Below, in pieces: positions 18,792 through 27,471 of a stretch of 64,000 nt of DNA. This stretch comes from Candidatus Cloacimonas sp. GTDB taxonomy: Bacteria; Cloacimonadota; Cloacimonadia; Cloacimonadales; Cloacimonadaceae. The notes beneath the pieces are model-generated. The model had not been told where the DNA came from, ran no database searches, and saw nothing but the letters and a program-made list of their open reading frames with translations. The translations under genes were made by a program, and so were the position numbers. The stretch spans positions 1-64,000 of the forward strand of contig JALOCJ010000002.1 of assembly GCA_023227825.1 (NCBI GenBank), given 5' to 3'. Position 1 is the first letter of the stretch, and each line of letters starts with the position of its first letter.

Positions 18792-20107
18792 TTTTCTATT
18801 GCCTGTAAAATCATTTCCTTATAGTCCTTTGCCTTATCCAGAATCCGTTGTTCATCCACATTGCAGAGTTGGCGATTGTGCATAACTATTTTCCCCTGAA
18901 TAATCATATCGCGCATACTGTGACTAGTAATTGCATACACCAAAAGGGAATAGGGATTGTAAACCGGGCTGTTTTCCAGTTCCTGTAAAGTGACAACAGC
19001 AATATCGGCAATTTTACCTTTTTCCAGAGAACCAAGTTCTTTTTCTCTGCCTAATGCCTTGGCAGCATTGATTGTAACAAAAGCAAATGCCTCTTTAGCA
19101 GGAAGCATTGAAGGGTCATTATTCAGTGCTTTATGCAGTTTGGCAGTTACGGATAATTCCGTAAGTAAATCCAAATTATTGTTACTGGCAACTCCATCGG
19201 TTCCTAAGCAGAGATTGATGCCTTTTTCCTGATACTTTTTAACAGGTCCAAAACCGGAGCTGAGTTTTAAGTTACTTTCCGTGCAAATAGCAATGCTGCC
19301 AAGTTTTTTTTCTGCCAAAAGTTCCATTTCCCGTTCATCAATCCAAATTCCGTGGGCAAAAATGCTACGCACATCCAAAAGCCCTAATTCCTGCAAGTAT
19401 TCCACAGGTCTTTTTTTATGCATTTTAAGGCAATTTTCCACCTCTTCTCTGGTTTCTGCAAGATGGGTATGAATCAGGATATTATTATTTTTTGCAATTT
19501 CAGCGCAGGTCTTCAGCGTTTCCGAACTACAGGCATAAATAGAATGCGGAGCTAAAGTAAAATCAATTAGAGGGTTATTTTTATATTCTTCTTTCAGCTC
19601 GGCTATTTTCCTTCCAATAGAGTTATCCGGGTTATCTTTTGCAGGTTCATTATCAATCAGTGCTTCACTAATAAAAACCCTTAATCCGGCTTGGGAACAG
19701 GCATCGGCTATGGAATTCATACAAAAATACATATCGTTGGTAGTGCTGATTCCATTTTTAATCATTTCGCTGGCACTATGCAAAGTTGCATCATACACAA
19801 ATTGTGGCTTTATCAGTTTCGCTTCCAGGGGCCAAATATATTTCTGCAGCCAGATATTTAACGGCAGGTCATCAGCTAAACCGCGAAAATAAGTCATTGG
19901 TAAATGGGAATGCATATTTATCAACCCGGGGATAATTAAACAGTTGTGCGTATCTATTTTTTGCTTTGTTTCGTAAGAGGAACTACCCTCAGGGAAAATA
20001 GCGTGTATAATACCTTCCTTAATGCCGATACAGTGATTTTCCAGAATTTGGCTTTGAGCATCCATAGTAATTATTGTGCCACCTTCCAGAACGATGTCAA
20101 AAATCAT
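18788..20107 (-). CDS. mtaD: 5-methylthioadenosine/S-adenosylhomocysteine deaminase-like amidohydrolase
   Basis: A 439-residue TRZ/ATZ-type amidohydrolase. Metal ligands of the TIM barrel are seen in order: NMHSHLP (~65), HTHLAET (~215), FAHGIWI (~250) and LGTDGVASNNNLDL (~303). This pattern is that of MTA/SAH deaminases, which convert 5'-methylthioadenosine to the inosine form with release of ammonia. The direct upstream neighbour is mtnA, overlapping by 4 bp, which supports a role in methylthio-nucleoside salvage. Guanine deaminase and chlorohydrolases share the fold, so substrate preference is inferred mainly from context. Confidence 0.85.
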   Translation of the reverse strand: MIFDIVLEGGTIITMDAQSQILENHCIGIKEGIIHAIFPEGSSSYETKQKIDTHNCLIIPGLINMHSHLPMTYFRGLADDLPLNIWLQKYIWPLEAKLIKPQFVYDATLHSASEMIKNGISTTNDMYFCMNSIADACSQAGLRVFISEALIDNEPAKDNPDNSIGRKIAELKEEYKNNPLIDFTLAPHSIYACSSETLKTCAEIAKNNNILIHTHLAETREEVENCLKMHKKRPVEYLQELGLLDVRSIFAHGIWIDEREMELLAEKKLGSIAICTESNLKLSSGFGPVKKYQEKGINLCLGTDGVASNNNLDLLTELSVTAKLHKALNNDPSMLPAKEAFAFVTINAAKALGREKELGSLEKGKIADIAVVTLQELENSPVYNPYSLLVYAITSHSMRDMIIQGKIVMHNRQLCNVDEQRILDKAKDYKEMILQAIEK

Positions 20108-21138
20108 ACTTGCACCTGCCGAGCTGCATCTTTGGGCTTGAAAATACCTTTGGGAGTAATAATTCCGGTGATAAGTTTAGCGGGAGTGATATCAAAAGCA
20201 GGATTTAATGCCGGGGAATTAGGATTGGCAAGATAGGTCCCGTTAATGCGTTTAATTTCATCTTCATCACGAATTTCAATAGGAATATCACAGCCCTCTT
20301 TACAAGATAAATCAAAAGTGCTAAAAGGCGCAGCTACATAAAAAGGAACTTTATGCTCTTTGGCTAAAACTGCTTTTTCATAAGTGCCTATTTTATTGGC
20401 AATATCACCATTAAGGCAAATTCTGTCGGCTCCGGTCAGCACCAAGTCAATCTCCTTTTTCCAAAAATAAAAGCCCGCGGCGCTATCGGTAATGATTGTA
20501 TGAGGAATTCCTTCCTGTTCCAGTTCAAAAGCAGTTAAGCGGGCACCTTGAAAACGAGGACGGGTTTCATCTACATAAACAAAGATATCTTTTTTTTGCT
20601 GATGAGCAATGCGAATTACGGCTAAGGCGGTTCCCCAATCCACTGTAGCTAAAGCACCTGCATTACAATGAGTTAAAATTCTGGCTCCCTGAGGAACTAT
20701 TTCACTGCCTGTTTTGCCGATTTGATAGCAGTCATCAATACTTTTTTTGGCAAATTCCCGGGCTGCTAAAATGGCTACCTGACGGGAGTGCTTATAATCC
20801 GGAATAAACTTAATGGTCTGTTCATAAACATAATTAACCCCATTGCAGAGATCAATAGCTGTAGGACGAGTAGCAATAATTTCGTCCCTAGCGGTTCTTA
20901 AATAGGCACGGAATTTTTCCTCCGGAGCATTTTTTGCGGCTAAGGCAATGGCATAAGCCGCTGCAGCTCCAATGGCAGGAGCTCCGCGCACAGTCATTTC
21001 TCTGATAGCAGAACAAATTTCCAGATAATTACTGTATTCTGCAATCCGAAATTCATGCGGCAATTTATTCTGGTCTATCATTTTAACCCGATCGTTTTCA
21101 AACCATACCGATAGGTATTGTTTTCCGTTTATCTGCAT
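20104..21138 (-). CDS. mtnA: S-methyl-5-thioribose-1-phosphate isomerase
   Basis: The 344-residue protein belongs to the eIF2B-related MtnA family, which converts methylthioribose-1-phosphate to methylthioribulose-1-phosphate. Diagnostic segments are MTVRGAPAIGAAAAYAIAL (~48), THCNAGALATVDWGTAL with the catalytic Cys (~155), and LTGADRICLNGDIANKIGTY with the catalytic Asp (~235). The stop overlaps the start of the deaminase gene (ATGA). Some bacteria use the enzyme for 5-deoxyribose-1-phosphate instead, so the salvaged nucleoside could be 5'-deoxyadenosine from radical SAM enzymes. Confidence 0.92.
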   Translation of the reverse strand: MQINGKQYLSVWFENDRVKMIDQNKLPHEFRIAEYSNYLEICSAIREMTVRGAPAIGAAAAYAIALAAKNAPEEKFRAYLRTARDEIIATRPTAIDLCNGVNYVYEQTIKFIPDYKHSRQVAILAAREFAKKSIDDCYQIGKTGSEIVPQGARILTHCNAGALATVDWGTALAVIRIAHQQKKDIFVYVDETRPRFQGARLTAFELEQEGIPHTIITDSAAGFYFWKKEIDLVLTGADRICLNGDIANKIGTYEKAVLAKEHKVPFYVAAPFSTFDLSCKEGCDIPIEIRDEDEIKRINGTYLANPNSPALNPAFDITPAKLITGIITPKGIFKPKDAARQVQV

Positions 21139-21464
21139 TTATTCTCCATAGGTTATAGCTCTTTTAGGCAAAGAAGTATTTTCTGTAGATAGCGGTTATT
21201 TCGTCAACATCTTTCTCATCTGCTGCAGATCACGGGTTGCAGAAACCCCTATAGGACGACTAAAGAAATGCCTCGTTGGGCAGTTATTAGAAGAAATTCG
21301 GTTGGCAAAAGCTACTTTACCAAATAGACCCATAGTTCGTAAACCTATATTAGCCGCATTTTTTTCCAAAATGAAATTACAGGACAGAAGCAATGCTCCG
21401 TTCCTTATTATTATTTCCTAAATTACCTTGGGGATTTAGGTTAACTACCTGTTGCTTGCTCAGT
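21139..21464. other. Intergenic region without a recognised gene
   Basis: This lies upstream of mtnA (minus strand) and should contain its promoter. A 65-codon minus-strand frame at 21196-21393 has no recognisable domain and a basic, Ser/Asn-rich composition; it may be a gene remnant but I do not call it. No RNA gene is recognised. Confidence 0.4.
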
Positions 21465-21541
21465 TCTCTAATGACTCTTTAACGACTCTTTAACGATGCC
21501 TTAACTTCACTAAGGAGTCGTTAAAGATATTTTAAGGCAGT
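21465..21541. repeat. 11-bp phased inverted repeat cassette 2
   Basis: The units in order are TCTCTAATGAC, TCTTTAACGAC, TCTTTAACGAT and GCCTTAACTTC, then the centre ACTAAGGAGTC, then GTTAAAGATAT and TTTAAGGCAGT. TAAC falls at positions 5-8 of the left units and GTTA at position 1 of the first right unit, 14 bp after the last TAAC. This is exactly the geometry of the cassettes at 45165 and 58575. Confidence 0.75.
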
Positions 21542-21771
21542 ATAAAAGATTTAACTTGGCAGGGAATAATGCCCAGCAAAACAAAGGTGTAGCACCTTCT
21601 TTCTTCGCCAATTCCGTTTTTCTCTTAACCTTGTTTCCCTTTTTGGGTGACAACTATATTGCCTAAAAATCTCTGCCCTGCTGATTTCGCAGGAGGAAAA
21701 ATCAGACAGGAAAAGCTTTATCCATTCTCAAGAGGAAAACTATCTTCAGCAAAGGCGGAAGCACTCGTTTA

Positions 21772-21810
21772 TAAAAAAATAACGGAAAGCAAAAGAAATG
21801 CTTCCCGTTA
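21772..21810 (-). terminator. Rho-independent terminator of the decarboxylase/dehydrogenase operon
   Basis: On the minus strand TAACGGGAAGC and GCTTTCCGTTA form an 11-bp stem (one G-U pair) around a 9-base loop, followed by ATTTTTTTAT. It starts 21 bp after the stop codon of the dehydrogenase gene. Confidence 0.85.
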
Positions 21811-21830
21811 TCTTCTAAGTGGATATAGTT

Positions 21831-22751
21831 TTAGTTTACTTTATAGGTTGTATCGCCTTTTTCCAAGAAGGCAATAATCTGTTTGGCAGCAGCAATTCCG
21901 GCATTAGTATTGGCTTCGCTGGTTTGAGCTCCCATTTTTTTCGGAGTGAAGAAAACTCTTTCCGGATACTGTTCTAACAATGTAGCACTGTTATCTGGAG
22001 CAACATCGCTCACATAGCGGAATTTCTTCTTTTCGACAAATGCTTTCAGAAGTGCTTCTTCATCAATAATTTCCTTGCGTGCTGTATTCACTAAAACGGC
22101 ATCATCTTTTACTAATGACAAAAGATTCCAGTTTACGCTCTTTTTGGTTTCCTCGGTAGCTGGAATATGCAAAGAAATATAATCGCCTAATTTAAATACT
22201 TCTTCTACGCTATGCAAGGGTTTAACTCCTTCTTTCAGTATAACTTCATCCTTCAGATAGGGATCGTAGGCATAGATCTCCATCCCGATTCCTTTGGCAA
22301 TTTTTGCTACATACCGGGCAACCCAGCCAAAACCATAAAGGGTAAGTGTTTTGCCTGCCAGTTCCGTTCCGGATTTACCGTTAAATTTGTTTCTGGCAAT
22401 ATAAATCATCATTCCGATGGCAAGTTCAGCAACGGCATTGGAATTTTGACCTGGTGTATTCATAGCTACAACATTATGTGCAGTAGCGGCTTTCAGGTCA
22501 ATATTGTCATAGCCGGCACCGGCACGGACTACAATTTTAAGTTTGGGAGCGGCATTAAAAGCTTCCGCATCCATAATATCGCTGCGAATAATTACTGCTT
22601 CCGCAGCAGCTAACGCTTTATGCAGTTCACTTTTATCGGTATAATTTTCCAGAAAGGAGTATTCATAACCAGCTTTTTCCAGCTCGGCTTTGATTTTCTG
22701 AACTGCATCTGCAGCAAAGGGTTTTTCGGTTGCAATAAGGACTTTTGGCAT
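21831..22751 (-). CDS. serA: D-3-phosphoglycerate dehydrogenase-like 2-hydroxyacid dehydrogenase (Lys-type)
   Basis: The 306-residue NAD-dependent enzyme is short, with no C-terminal ACT domain. The nucleotide-binding turn reads LYGFGWVARYVAKIA (~139), slightly off the usual GxGxxG. The catalytic Arg (VNTARKEIIDEEAL, ~230) is present. The usual catalytic His is replaced: the segment reads TPKKMGAQTSEA (~269) where most relatives have TPHxGAxTxEA. A His-to-Lys change is known in a minor class of phosphoglycerate dehydrogenases (described from Entamoeba and relatives), which fits the short length. It starts 41 bp after the decarboxylase beta gene, with AGGAGG upstream, and is followed by a clear terminator. 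Another 2-hydroxyacid substrate is possible. Confidence 0.75.
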   Translation of the reverse strand: MPKVLIATEKPFAADAVQKIKAELEKAGYEYSFLENYTDKSELHKALAAAEAVIIRSDIMDAEAFNAAPKLKIVVRAGAGYDNIDLKAATAHNVVAMNTPGQNSNAVAELAIGMMIYIARNKFNGKSGTELAGKTLTLYGFGWVARYVAKIAKGIGMEIYAYDPYLKDEVILKEGVKPLHSVEEVFKLGDYISLHIPATEETKKSVNWNLLSLVKDDAVLVNTARKEIIDEEALLKAFVEKKKFRYVSDVAPDNSATLLEQYPERVFFTPKKMGAQTSEANTNAGIAAAKQIIAFLEKGDTTYKVN

Positions 22752-22792
22752 TTTTGCCTCCTATGGTTTATTTTGTTGTATTTGTTTATGTT

Positions 22793-23920
22793 TCATTTTC
22801 CTAAAATACCTAAAAGAACACCTGCAGCAACTGCAGAACCAACAACCCCTGCAACATTGGGAGCCATTGCATGCATTAGTAAATAATTTGTTTTATCATA
22901 TTGTTGACCCACAACCTGAGAAACGCGTGCCGAAGCGGGAACTGCTGAAACTCCAGCATTACCAATTAAGGGGTTAATTTTGTTTTTGGAAAAAAGATTC
23001 ATAATCTTGGCAAAGAGAACTCCAGCAGCAGTTGCAATTGCAAAAGAAAAAGCGCCCAGAAAAAATATCTTTAAGGTGGCAGGAGTCAAGAAAACATCAG
23101 CCGTGGTTTTAGCTCCAACGGTTAAACCAATTAAAACGGTTACTACATCAATTAAAACAGTTTTGGCACTATTGGCAAGGCGATCAGTTACTCCACTTTC
23201 TTTCAACAGGTTGCCTAAAAAAAGCATCGCCAGAAGAACAACACTGCCCGGAGAAATGAATGTGGTAACTACAAAAGCTATTATCGGGAAGATTATTTTT
23301 TCCTTTTTGGAAACAACTCGTAATGGTTTCATCCGAATAAGACGCTCTTTTTTGGTTGTGAGCAATTTCATAATCGGGGGTTGAATTATCGGCACCAAAG
23401 CCATATAAGAATATGCTGCCAAAGCTATTGAACCTAAAAGATGAGGTGCCAGTTTGGAAGCTAAAAAAATGGAAGTCGGTCCGTCAGCTCCTCCAATTAT
23501 GCCAATGGAAGCTGCTTCCAAAATGTTAAATCCCAACAGGATACTGCCAATAAAAGTAGCAAAAATACCAAATTGAGCTGCTGCCCCTAAAAGAATAAGA
23601 CGCGGATTGGCAATTAAAGTAGAAAAATCGGTCATTGCCCCTATTCCTAAAAAAATCAGGGAAGGATATATGCTTTTATTTACACCGAAATAGAGATAAT
23701 TTAAAACAGAACCCTCATTCATCACTCCCAATCCCTGTTGAGAAACACCAGGCATATTTCCCACGATGATGCCAAAACCAATAGGAATCAACAGCAGGGG
23801 CTCAAATTCTTTCGCTACCCCCAAATAGACAAAGATCATCCCGATTAGAATCATCAGCAGATTTCCCCAGGTTACATTCATAAAACCCGTGGTCTGTATA
23901 AATTGGCTTAATTCCTGCAT
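22793..23920 (-). CDS. mmdB: Sodium-translocating decarboxylase beta subunit
   Basis: The 375-residue membrane protein matches the OadB/MmdB/GcdB beta subunit, which couples decarboxylation of carboxybiotin to Na+ export. About nine to ten hydrophobic segments are seen, plus the family motifs GIMGGADGPTSIF-like (IIGGADGPTSIFLASKLAP, ~150) and GNAGVSAVPASARVSQ (~325), which hold the Asp and Asn/Ser residues of the sodium path. I place the start at 23920 because GAGGA lies 8 bp upstream. An ATG at 23941 would overlap the previous gene and lacks a site. Four bases separate it from the biotin-carrier stop. Confidence 0.93.
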   Translation of the reverse strand: MQELSQFIQTTGFMNVTWGNLLMILIGMIFVYLGVAKEFEPLLLIPIGFGIIVGNMPGVSQQGLGVMNEGSVLNYLYFGVNKSIYPSLIFLGIGAMTDFSTLIANPRLILLGAAAQFGIFATFIGSILLGFNILEAASIGIIGGADGPTSIFLASKLAPHLLGSIALAAYSYMALVPIIQPPIMKLLTTKKERLIRMKPLRVVSKKEKIIFPIIAFVVTTFISPGSVVLLAMLFLGNLLKESGVTDRLANSAKTVLIDVVTVLIGLTVGAKTTADVFLTPATLKIFFLGAFSFAIATAAGVLFAKIMNLFSKNKINPLIGNAGVSAVPASARVSQVVGQQYDKTNYLLMHAMAPNVAGVVGSAVAAGVLLGILGK

Positions 23921-23924
23921 AAAG

Positions 23925-24641
23925 CTAATCCTCAAACTCAATTAGGCGATCATTATCCTGAACAAGGTCTCCCTTTTGCACATATATTTTACTTATTTTT
24001 CCTGTTCTGGGGCTGTAAATATCCGATTCCATCTTCATCGCTTCCAAAATTAAAACCGTTTCTCCTTCATTCACATAGTCATTAACCTGCACTTTAATAT
24101 CCATAATCGTTCCGGGAAGAGGAGCACGCAAAATCTTATCCGTAACTGCCTTTTTTTCAGTTGGTTCTACAAAACCTGGTTTCGGGGGTTTACTTGCAGA
24201 TGGAGCTTTAATTTCGGCTCCGGTAATGGTCATCAGTAAATCTCCTTCTTTCACGGGAGCACGTTCTTTAACAAGGATTTTGTCAATTTTCCCGTCTACA
24301 GGAGAAGCAATTTCACTTTGCATCTTCATTGCCTCAATAATGATAATTGCCTGTCCTTTTTTCACTTCCTGCCTTTCGGAAACAAGAATGGTAACTATCA
24401 CTCCAGGAAGTGGAGCGCGAATTTCACCTGAATAAAGATCAGCACCACTGCTAAATGCAGGTGCTAATGGCACTGCTTTTTCCTGAACTACAAGCTTGGG
24501 GATATTGGGAATTTTATCCTCTTCAATCTGCACCAGATAATCCGTTCCGTTCAAATTTATCTTAGCATGGGTAGGGCTGTATTCTACAATTCTGGCTTCA
24601 AAATGTTCGTTATTAATTAACAATTTATAGGTCTTCATCAT
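23925..24641 (-). CDS. mmdC: Biotin carrier subunit with two biotinyl domains
   Basis: The 238-residue protein has an N-terminal beta-rich region (MKTYKLLINNEHFEARIVEY) as in MmdC/GcdC carriers, then two complete biotinyl domains. The first has EAMKMQSEI with its biotin lysine near 102. The second has EAMKMESDI with its lysine near 200 and ends at the C-terminus. Usual carriers have one domain and 120-170 residues. A second ~90-residue domain, linked by a Pro/Lys-rich segment (KAPSASKPPKPGFVEP), suggests an internal duplication. It carries carboxyl groups from the alpha subunit to the beta pump. It abuts the gamma/delta-like gene directly. Confidence 0.9.
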   Translation of the reverse strand: MMKTYKLLINNEHFEARIVEYSPTHAKINLNGTDYLVQIEEDKIPNIPKLVVQEKAVPLAPAFSSGADLYSGEIRAPLPGVIVTILVSERQEVKKGQAIIIIEAMKMQSEIASPVDGKIDKILVKERAPVKEGDLLMTITGAEIKAPSASKPPKPGFVEPTEKKAVTDKILRAPLPGTIMDIKVQVNDYVNEGETVLILEAMKMESDIYSPRTGKISKIYVQKGDLVQDNDRLIEFED

Positions 24642-25481
24642 CTATCTCTGCTTAAAGTAAATTTCTCTATTGGGCATATTTAACATAGCACTGGCACGCC
24701 ATTGATTTGTGGGAGTGCGTTTAAAGGTTAAGGCAATTTTTCTTTTCTCTTCCAAAGATTGTTCATACAAAAATATAGTGGCTGCAAGAGCAGCTATTAC
24801 ATTGTGATTTAAAGTGGCGGAAGCGGCACGAACTTTTCCTCCCGGAGAAATTTTCAGGTCTGCCTTTTTTACTTTGGTTGGGCGGTTCAGATGATTCAAT
24901 TGCCCGATTATAATACTGGTAATCAACAAAGCTGCAAATACAGTCAACATTCCTGCTAGGGTTACATTAAGTCCGAAATTCAAGCTTTTTGCTTCAAATT
25001 CCTGGTGAATTTTTTTGATCTCTTCGGGAGTTATGTTTAGCGATTGCAAAGAATAATTATCCCATTTTTGAGAATTGGGCTTTTCCAGTCCGATTTCCTG
25101 TTTGATTTTCTTCACAGGCATTTTCAGCGCCGCGGCAACTTCTTCCAAAGTGGATAGTTCTGTGTAACCATAAACGCTATATTGTTGCGCCAAAAGTGCC
25201 TTATAAGGAGTAATGCCCAGTTTTCTTAAACTCATTTTATTCAATTTTTCGTTATGCGATTCCAAACCGAGGTAACTCTTCCAACTGTCTATATCCTTAA
25301 TTTGCAGTTTAGCAGCTACTTCAGCAAGGGTAGCTGTATCCCGAAAACCGTATTCAGAAAGGATTTCTTTTTCTCTTGCTAATGATAAGCTATCGGAAAT
25401 TGTTGGTGCATTGACGCTTATTTGAGCTCCGGCAGATACAATGCAGAAGATAGCCGTTACTATAAACACAATTTTTCGCAT
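24642..25481 (-). CDS. OadG/MmdD-like gamma (delta) subunit with N-terminal exported helical repeats
   Basis: The 279-residue protein is in the position of the small membrane subunit of sodium-pump decarboxylases. It has a signal peptide (MRKIVFIVTAIFCIVSAGAQ), then two similar ~55-residue repeats (YGFRDTATLAEVAAKLQI and YGYTELSTLEEVAAALKM, each ending near LGIT or LNIT), a single membrane span (~165-195, LAGMLTVFAALLITSIIIG) and a basic cytosolic tail. Usual OadG/MmdD proteins are about 80-130 residues with only the span and tail, so the front half is an extra domain of unknown role outside the membrane. The start at 25481 gives the signal peptide and overlaps TAAGG at the previous stop. A further upstream ATG (25562) would sit inside the alpha gene. 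Confidence 0.75.
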   Translation of the reverse strand: MRKIVFIVTAIFCIVSAGAQISVNAPTISDSLSLAREKEILSEYGFRDTATLAEVAAKLQIKDIDSWKSYLGLESHNEKLNKMSLRKLGITPYKALLAQQYSVYGYTELSTLEEVAAALKMPVKKIKQEIGLEKPNSQKWDNYSLQSLNITPEEIKKIHQEFEAKSLNFGLNVTLAGMLTVFAALLITSIIIGQLNHLNRPTKVKKADLKISPGGKVRAASATLNHNVIAALAATIFLYEQSLEEKRKIALTFKRTPTNQWRASAMLNMPNREIYFKQR

Positions 25482-25491
25482 TGCCAATACC

Positions 25492-27041
25492 TTACAAAGG
25501 AATATTGCCATGCTTGCGGGGAGGAATGCTATCGTTTTTATTTGCCAGCATTTCCAAAGCACGAATTAAACGGAATCTGGTTTCGGAGGGCTCAATAATA
25601 TCATCAATATATCCCCTTTCCGCAGCTACAAAAGGATTGGCAAATTTTTGCCGATATTCTTTTTCCCGCTCCTGAAGAACAGCTTTAGGATCCTCTGAAG
25701 CCATTGCTTCTTTGCGAAAAATAACTTCCACCGCGCTTTCAGGACCCATAACTGCAATTTCGGCAGAGGGCCAGGCATAAACAATATCGGCACGCATATG
25801 ACGACTGTTCATAACACAATAGGCACCTCCATAAGCTTTACGAATAATGACAGTTACTTTGGGAACAGTAGCTTCCGCAAAAGCATAAAGAAGTTTGGCT
25901 CCGTTACGAATAATTCCGTTATGCTCTTGCATCGTTCCAGGCAAAAAACCGGGAACATCTTCCAAAACCACCAAAGGGATATTGAAAGAATCACAAAAAC
26001 GCACAAATCTGGCTCCTTTGATACTGGCATCAATATCTAAAACACCAGCTAAAATCTTGGGCTGATTAGCTACAATTCCTACACTGCGACCATTCATTCT
26101 GCCAAAACCGACAATTATGTTCTGGGCAAAATTACTCATCACTGGCAAAAATTCGCCCTCATCAACAATCGGATAAATCACATCCAGCATATCGTAGGGC
26201 TTATTAGGATTTTCCGGAACCAGCTCATTTAGAACATCACAATTACGAGTTACAGGATCGGCTCCCGGAACATAAGGCGGGTCTTCCAAATTATTGGAAG
26301 GCAAATAACTTAACAGTAACTTGATAGTTAGCATAGCATCTTCTTCACTGTTGGCAATAAAATGCGCTACACCACTTTTACCGGTATGAACTTTTGCTCC
26401 CCCCAAATCCTCATTGCTAACTGTTTCATTTAAGACGGTTTTAACAACCTTCGGTCCGGTAACGAACATATAGCTGTTGCTTTTTTCCATCACAATAAAA
26501 TCTGTGATAGCTGGAGAATATACTGCTCCGCCTGCACAGGGACCTAAAATAGCGGAAATTTGAGGTATCACTCCACTTGCCATAACATTCCGCCAAAAAA
26601 TCTCAGCGTAACCTGCAAGAGCATCAACGCCTTCTTGAATTCTGGCTCCTCCGGAATCATTCAGTCCAATTAAGGGACAACCGTTTTTAAGTGCCATATC
26701 CATCACTTTACAGATTTTATCAGCGTAGGTCTTAGACAAAGAACCGCAAAAACAGTAAAATCCTGTGCAAAAATATAGACCATTCTTTCATTGATTGTTG
26801 CGCAACCTGTTACTACACCATCCCCGGGATGAATATATTTATCCAGCCCGAAATTTGTGCAACGATGAGTTACGAACATATCAAATTCTTCAAAACTATC
26901 GGGATCAACCAGCAGAGCAATCCTTTCTCTCGCAGTTAGTTTACCTTTTGCGTGCTGTTCGGCAATGCGTTTTTCTCCACCACCTAAAAGAGCGGCAGAG
27001 CGTTTTGCCTTCAGTTTTTCCAGAGGGCTCGGGTTTTCCAT
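25492..27041 (-). CDS. mmdA: Methylmalonyl-CoA decarboxylase alpha subunit (carboxyltransferase), frameshifted
   Basis: Together the two frames encode a ~515-residue biotin-dependent carboxyltransferase of the MmdA/PccB type. The first 108 or so codons run from 27041 (AGGAAGG upstream; ARERIALLVDPDSFEE) to FAQDFTVF. The frame then shifts near 26747, and the second part continues SLSKTYADKICKVMDMA, GGARIQEG, GPCAGGAVYSPA and AYGGAYCVMNSRHMRAD, to 25492. Relatives read FTVFGGSL at the junction; here one G of the first Gly codon (after TTTTT) seems missing. Read straight through, the first frame ends at 26703. The rest of the gene shows no decay, so either a sequencing error, a recent mutation or a -1 slip on the T run is possible. 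It heads the sodium-pump operon; propionyl-CoA/methylmalonyl-CoA is the likely substrate. Confidence 0.85.
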
Positions 27042-27206
27042 TTCTTTTCCTTCCTGGTTTTTTTACTTATTTTTCAAAAAGTTATACCACAGTCATTTTT
27101 TATAGAGCTGTTTTTTAGTAAAGGGAAATGTTCTCTGGCTTCTACTTTCGTGCATCCTTAGAATTGCCTCTGTTTCTGCTTCTGAAACTGCATTCCCCAT
27201 TTTTGC

Positions 27207-27235
27207 TTGACAGTATGCTCTCTTAAAAAAAATGA
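27207..27235 (+). promoter_or_regulatory. Putative promoter of the lysine tRNA
   Basis: TTGACA at 27207-27212, 17 bp, then AAATGA at 27230-27235, 14 bp before the tRNA. The -35 is perfect but the -10 is poor, so confidence is moderate. Confidence 0.4.
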
Positions 27236-27249
27236 ACCCAATTTACAGT

Positions 27250-27325
27250 GCATCTTTAGCTCAGCTGGCAGAGCAACTGACTCTTAATCAGTGGGTCCGG
27301 GGTTCGAATCCCCGAAGATGTACCA
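27250..27325 (+). tRNA. tRNA-Lys (anticodon CTT)
   Basis: The 76-base gene folds as a cloverleaf. The 7-bp acceptor stem pairs GCATCTT with AAGATGT (one G-U at the end), the D arm is AGCTCAGCTGGCAGAGC, the anticodon stem ACTGA/TCAGT encloses the loop CTCTTAA with anticodon CTT, and the T arm is CGGGGTTCGAATCCCCG. CCA is encoded at 27323-27325. It reads AAG lysine codons. Confidence 0.97.
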
Positions 27326-27394
27326 TATTTGAATTAGCGGTGATTTGCCCTTTGCTCCGCAGCCAAAATGTGCTAAAGTGCGGTAGAAATTTTT

Positions 27395-27421
27395 GCCGGC
27401 TTTAGCAGCCGGCTTTTTTTT
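27395..27421 (+). terminator. Rho-independent terminator after tRNA-Lys
   Basis: GCCGGC-TTTAGCA-GCCGGC is followed directly by eight T. It lies 69 bp after the tRNA and 50 bp before metK, so metK probably has its own promoter or needs read-through. Confidence 0.9.
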
Positions 27422-27471
27422 AGATAAGGAAAGGGTGCAGAAAACAGATATTATAAAATTAGGAGATATAA

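Noticed and set aside
21196..21393. 65-codon minus-strand frame upstream of mtnA
   Set aside because: No ribosome-binding site, domain or protein-like composition; at best a gene remnant.
27326..27471. SAM-sensing riboswitch before metK
   Set aside because: The leader is short and contains only a simple GC-rich terminator hairpin; no S-box or SAM-II core was recognised.
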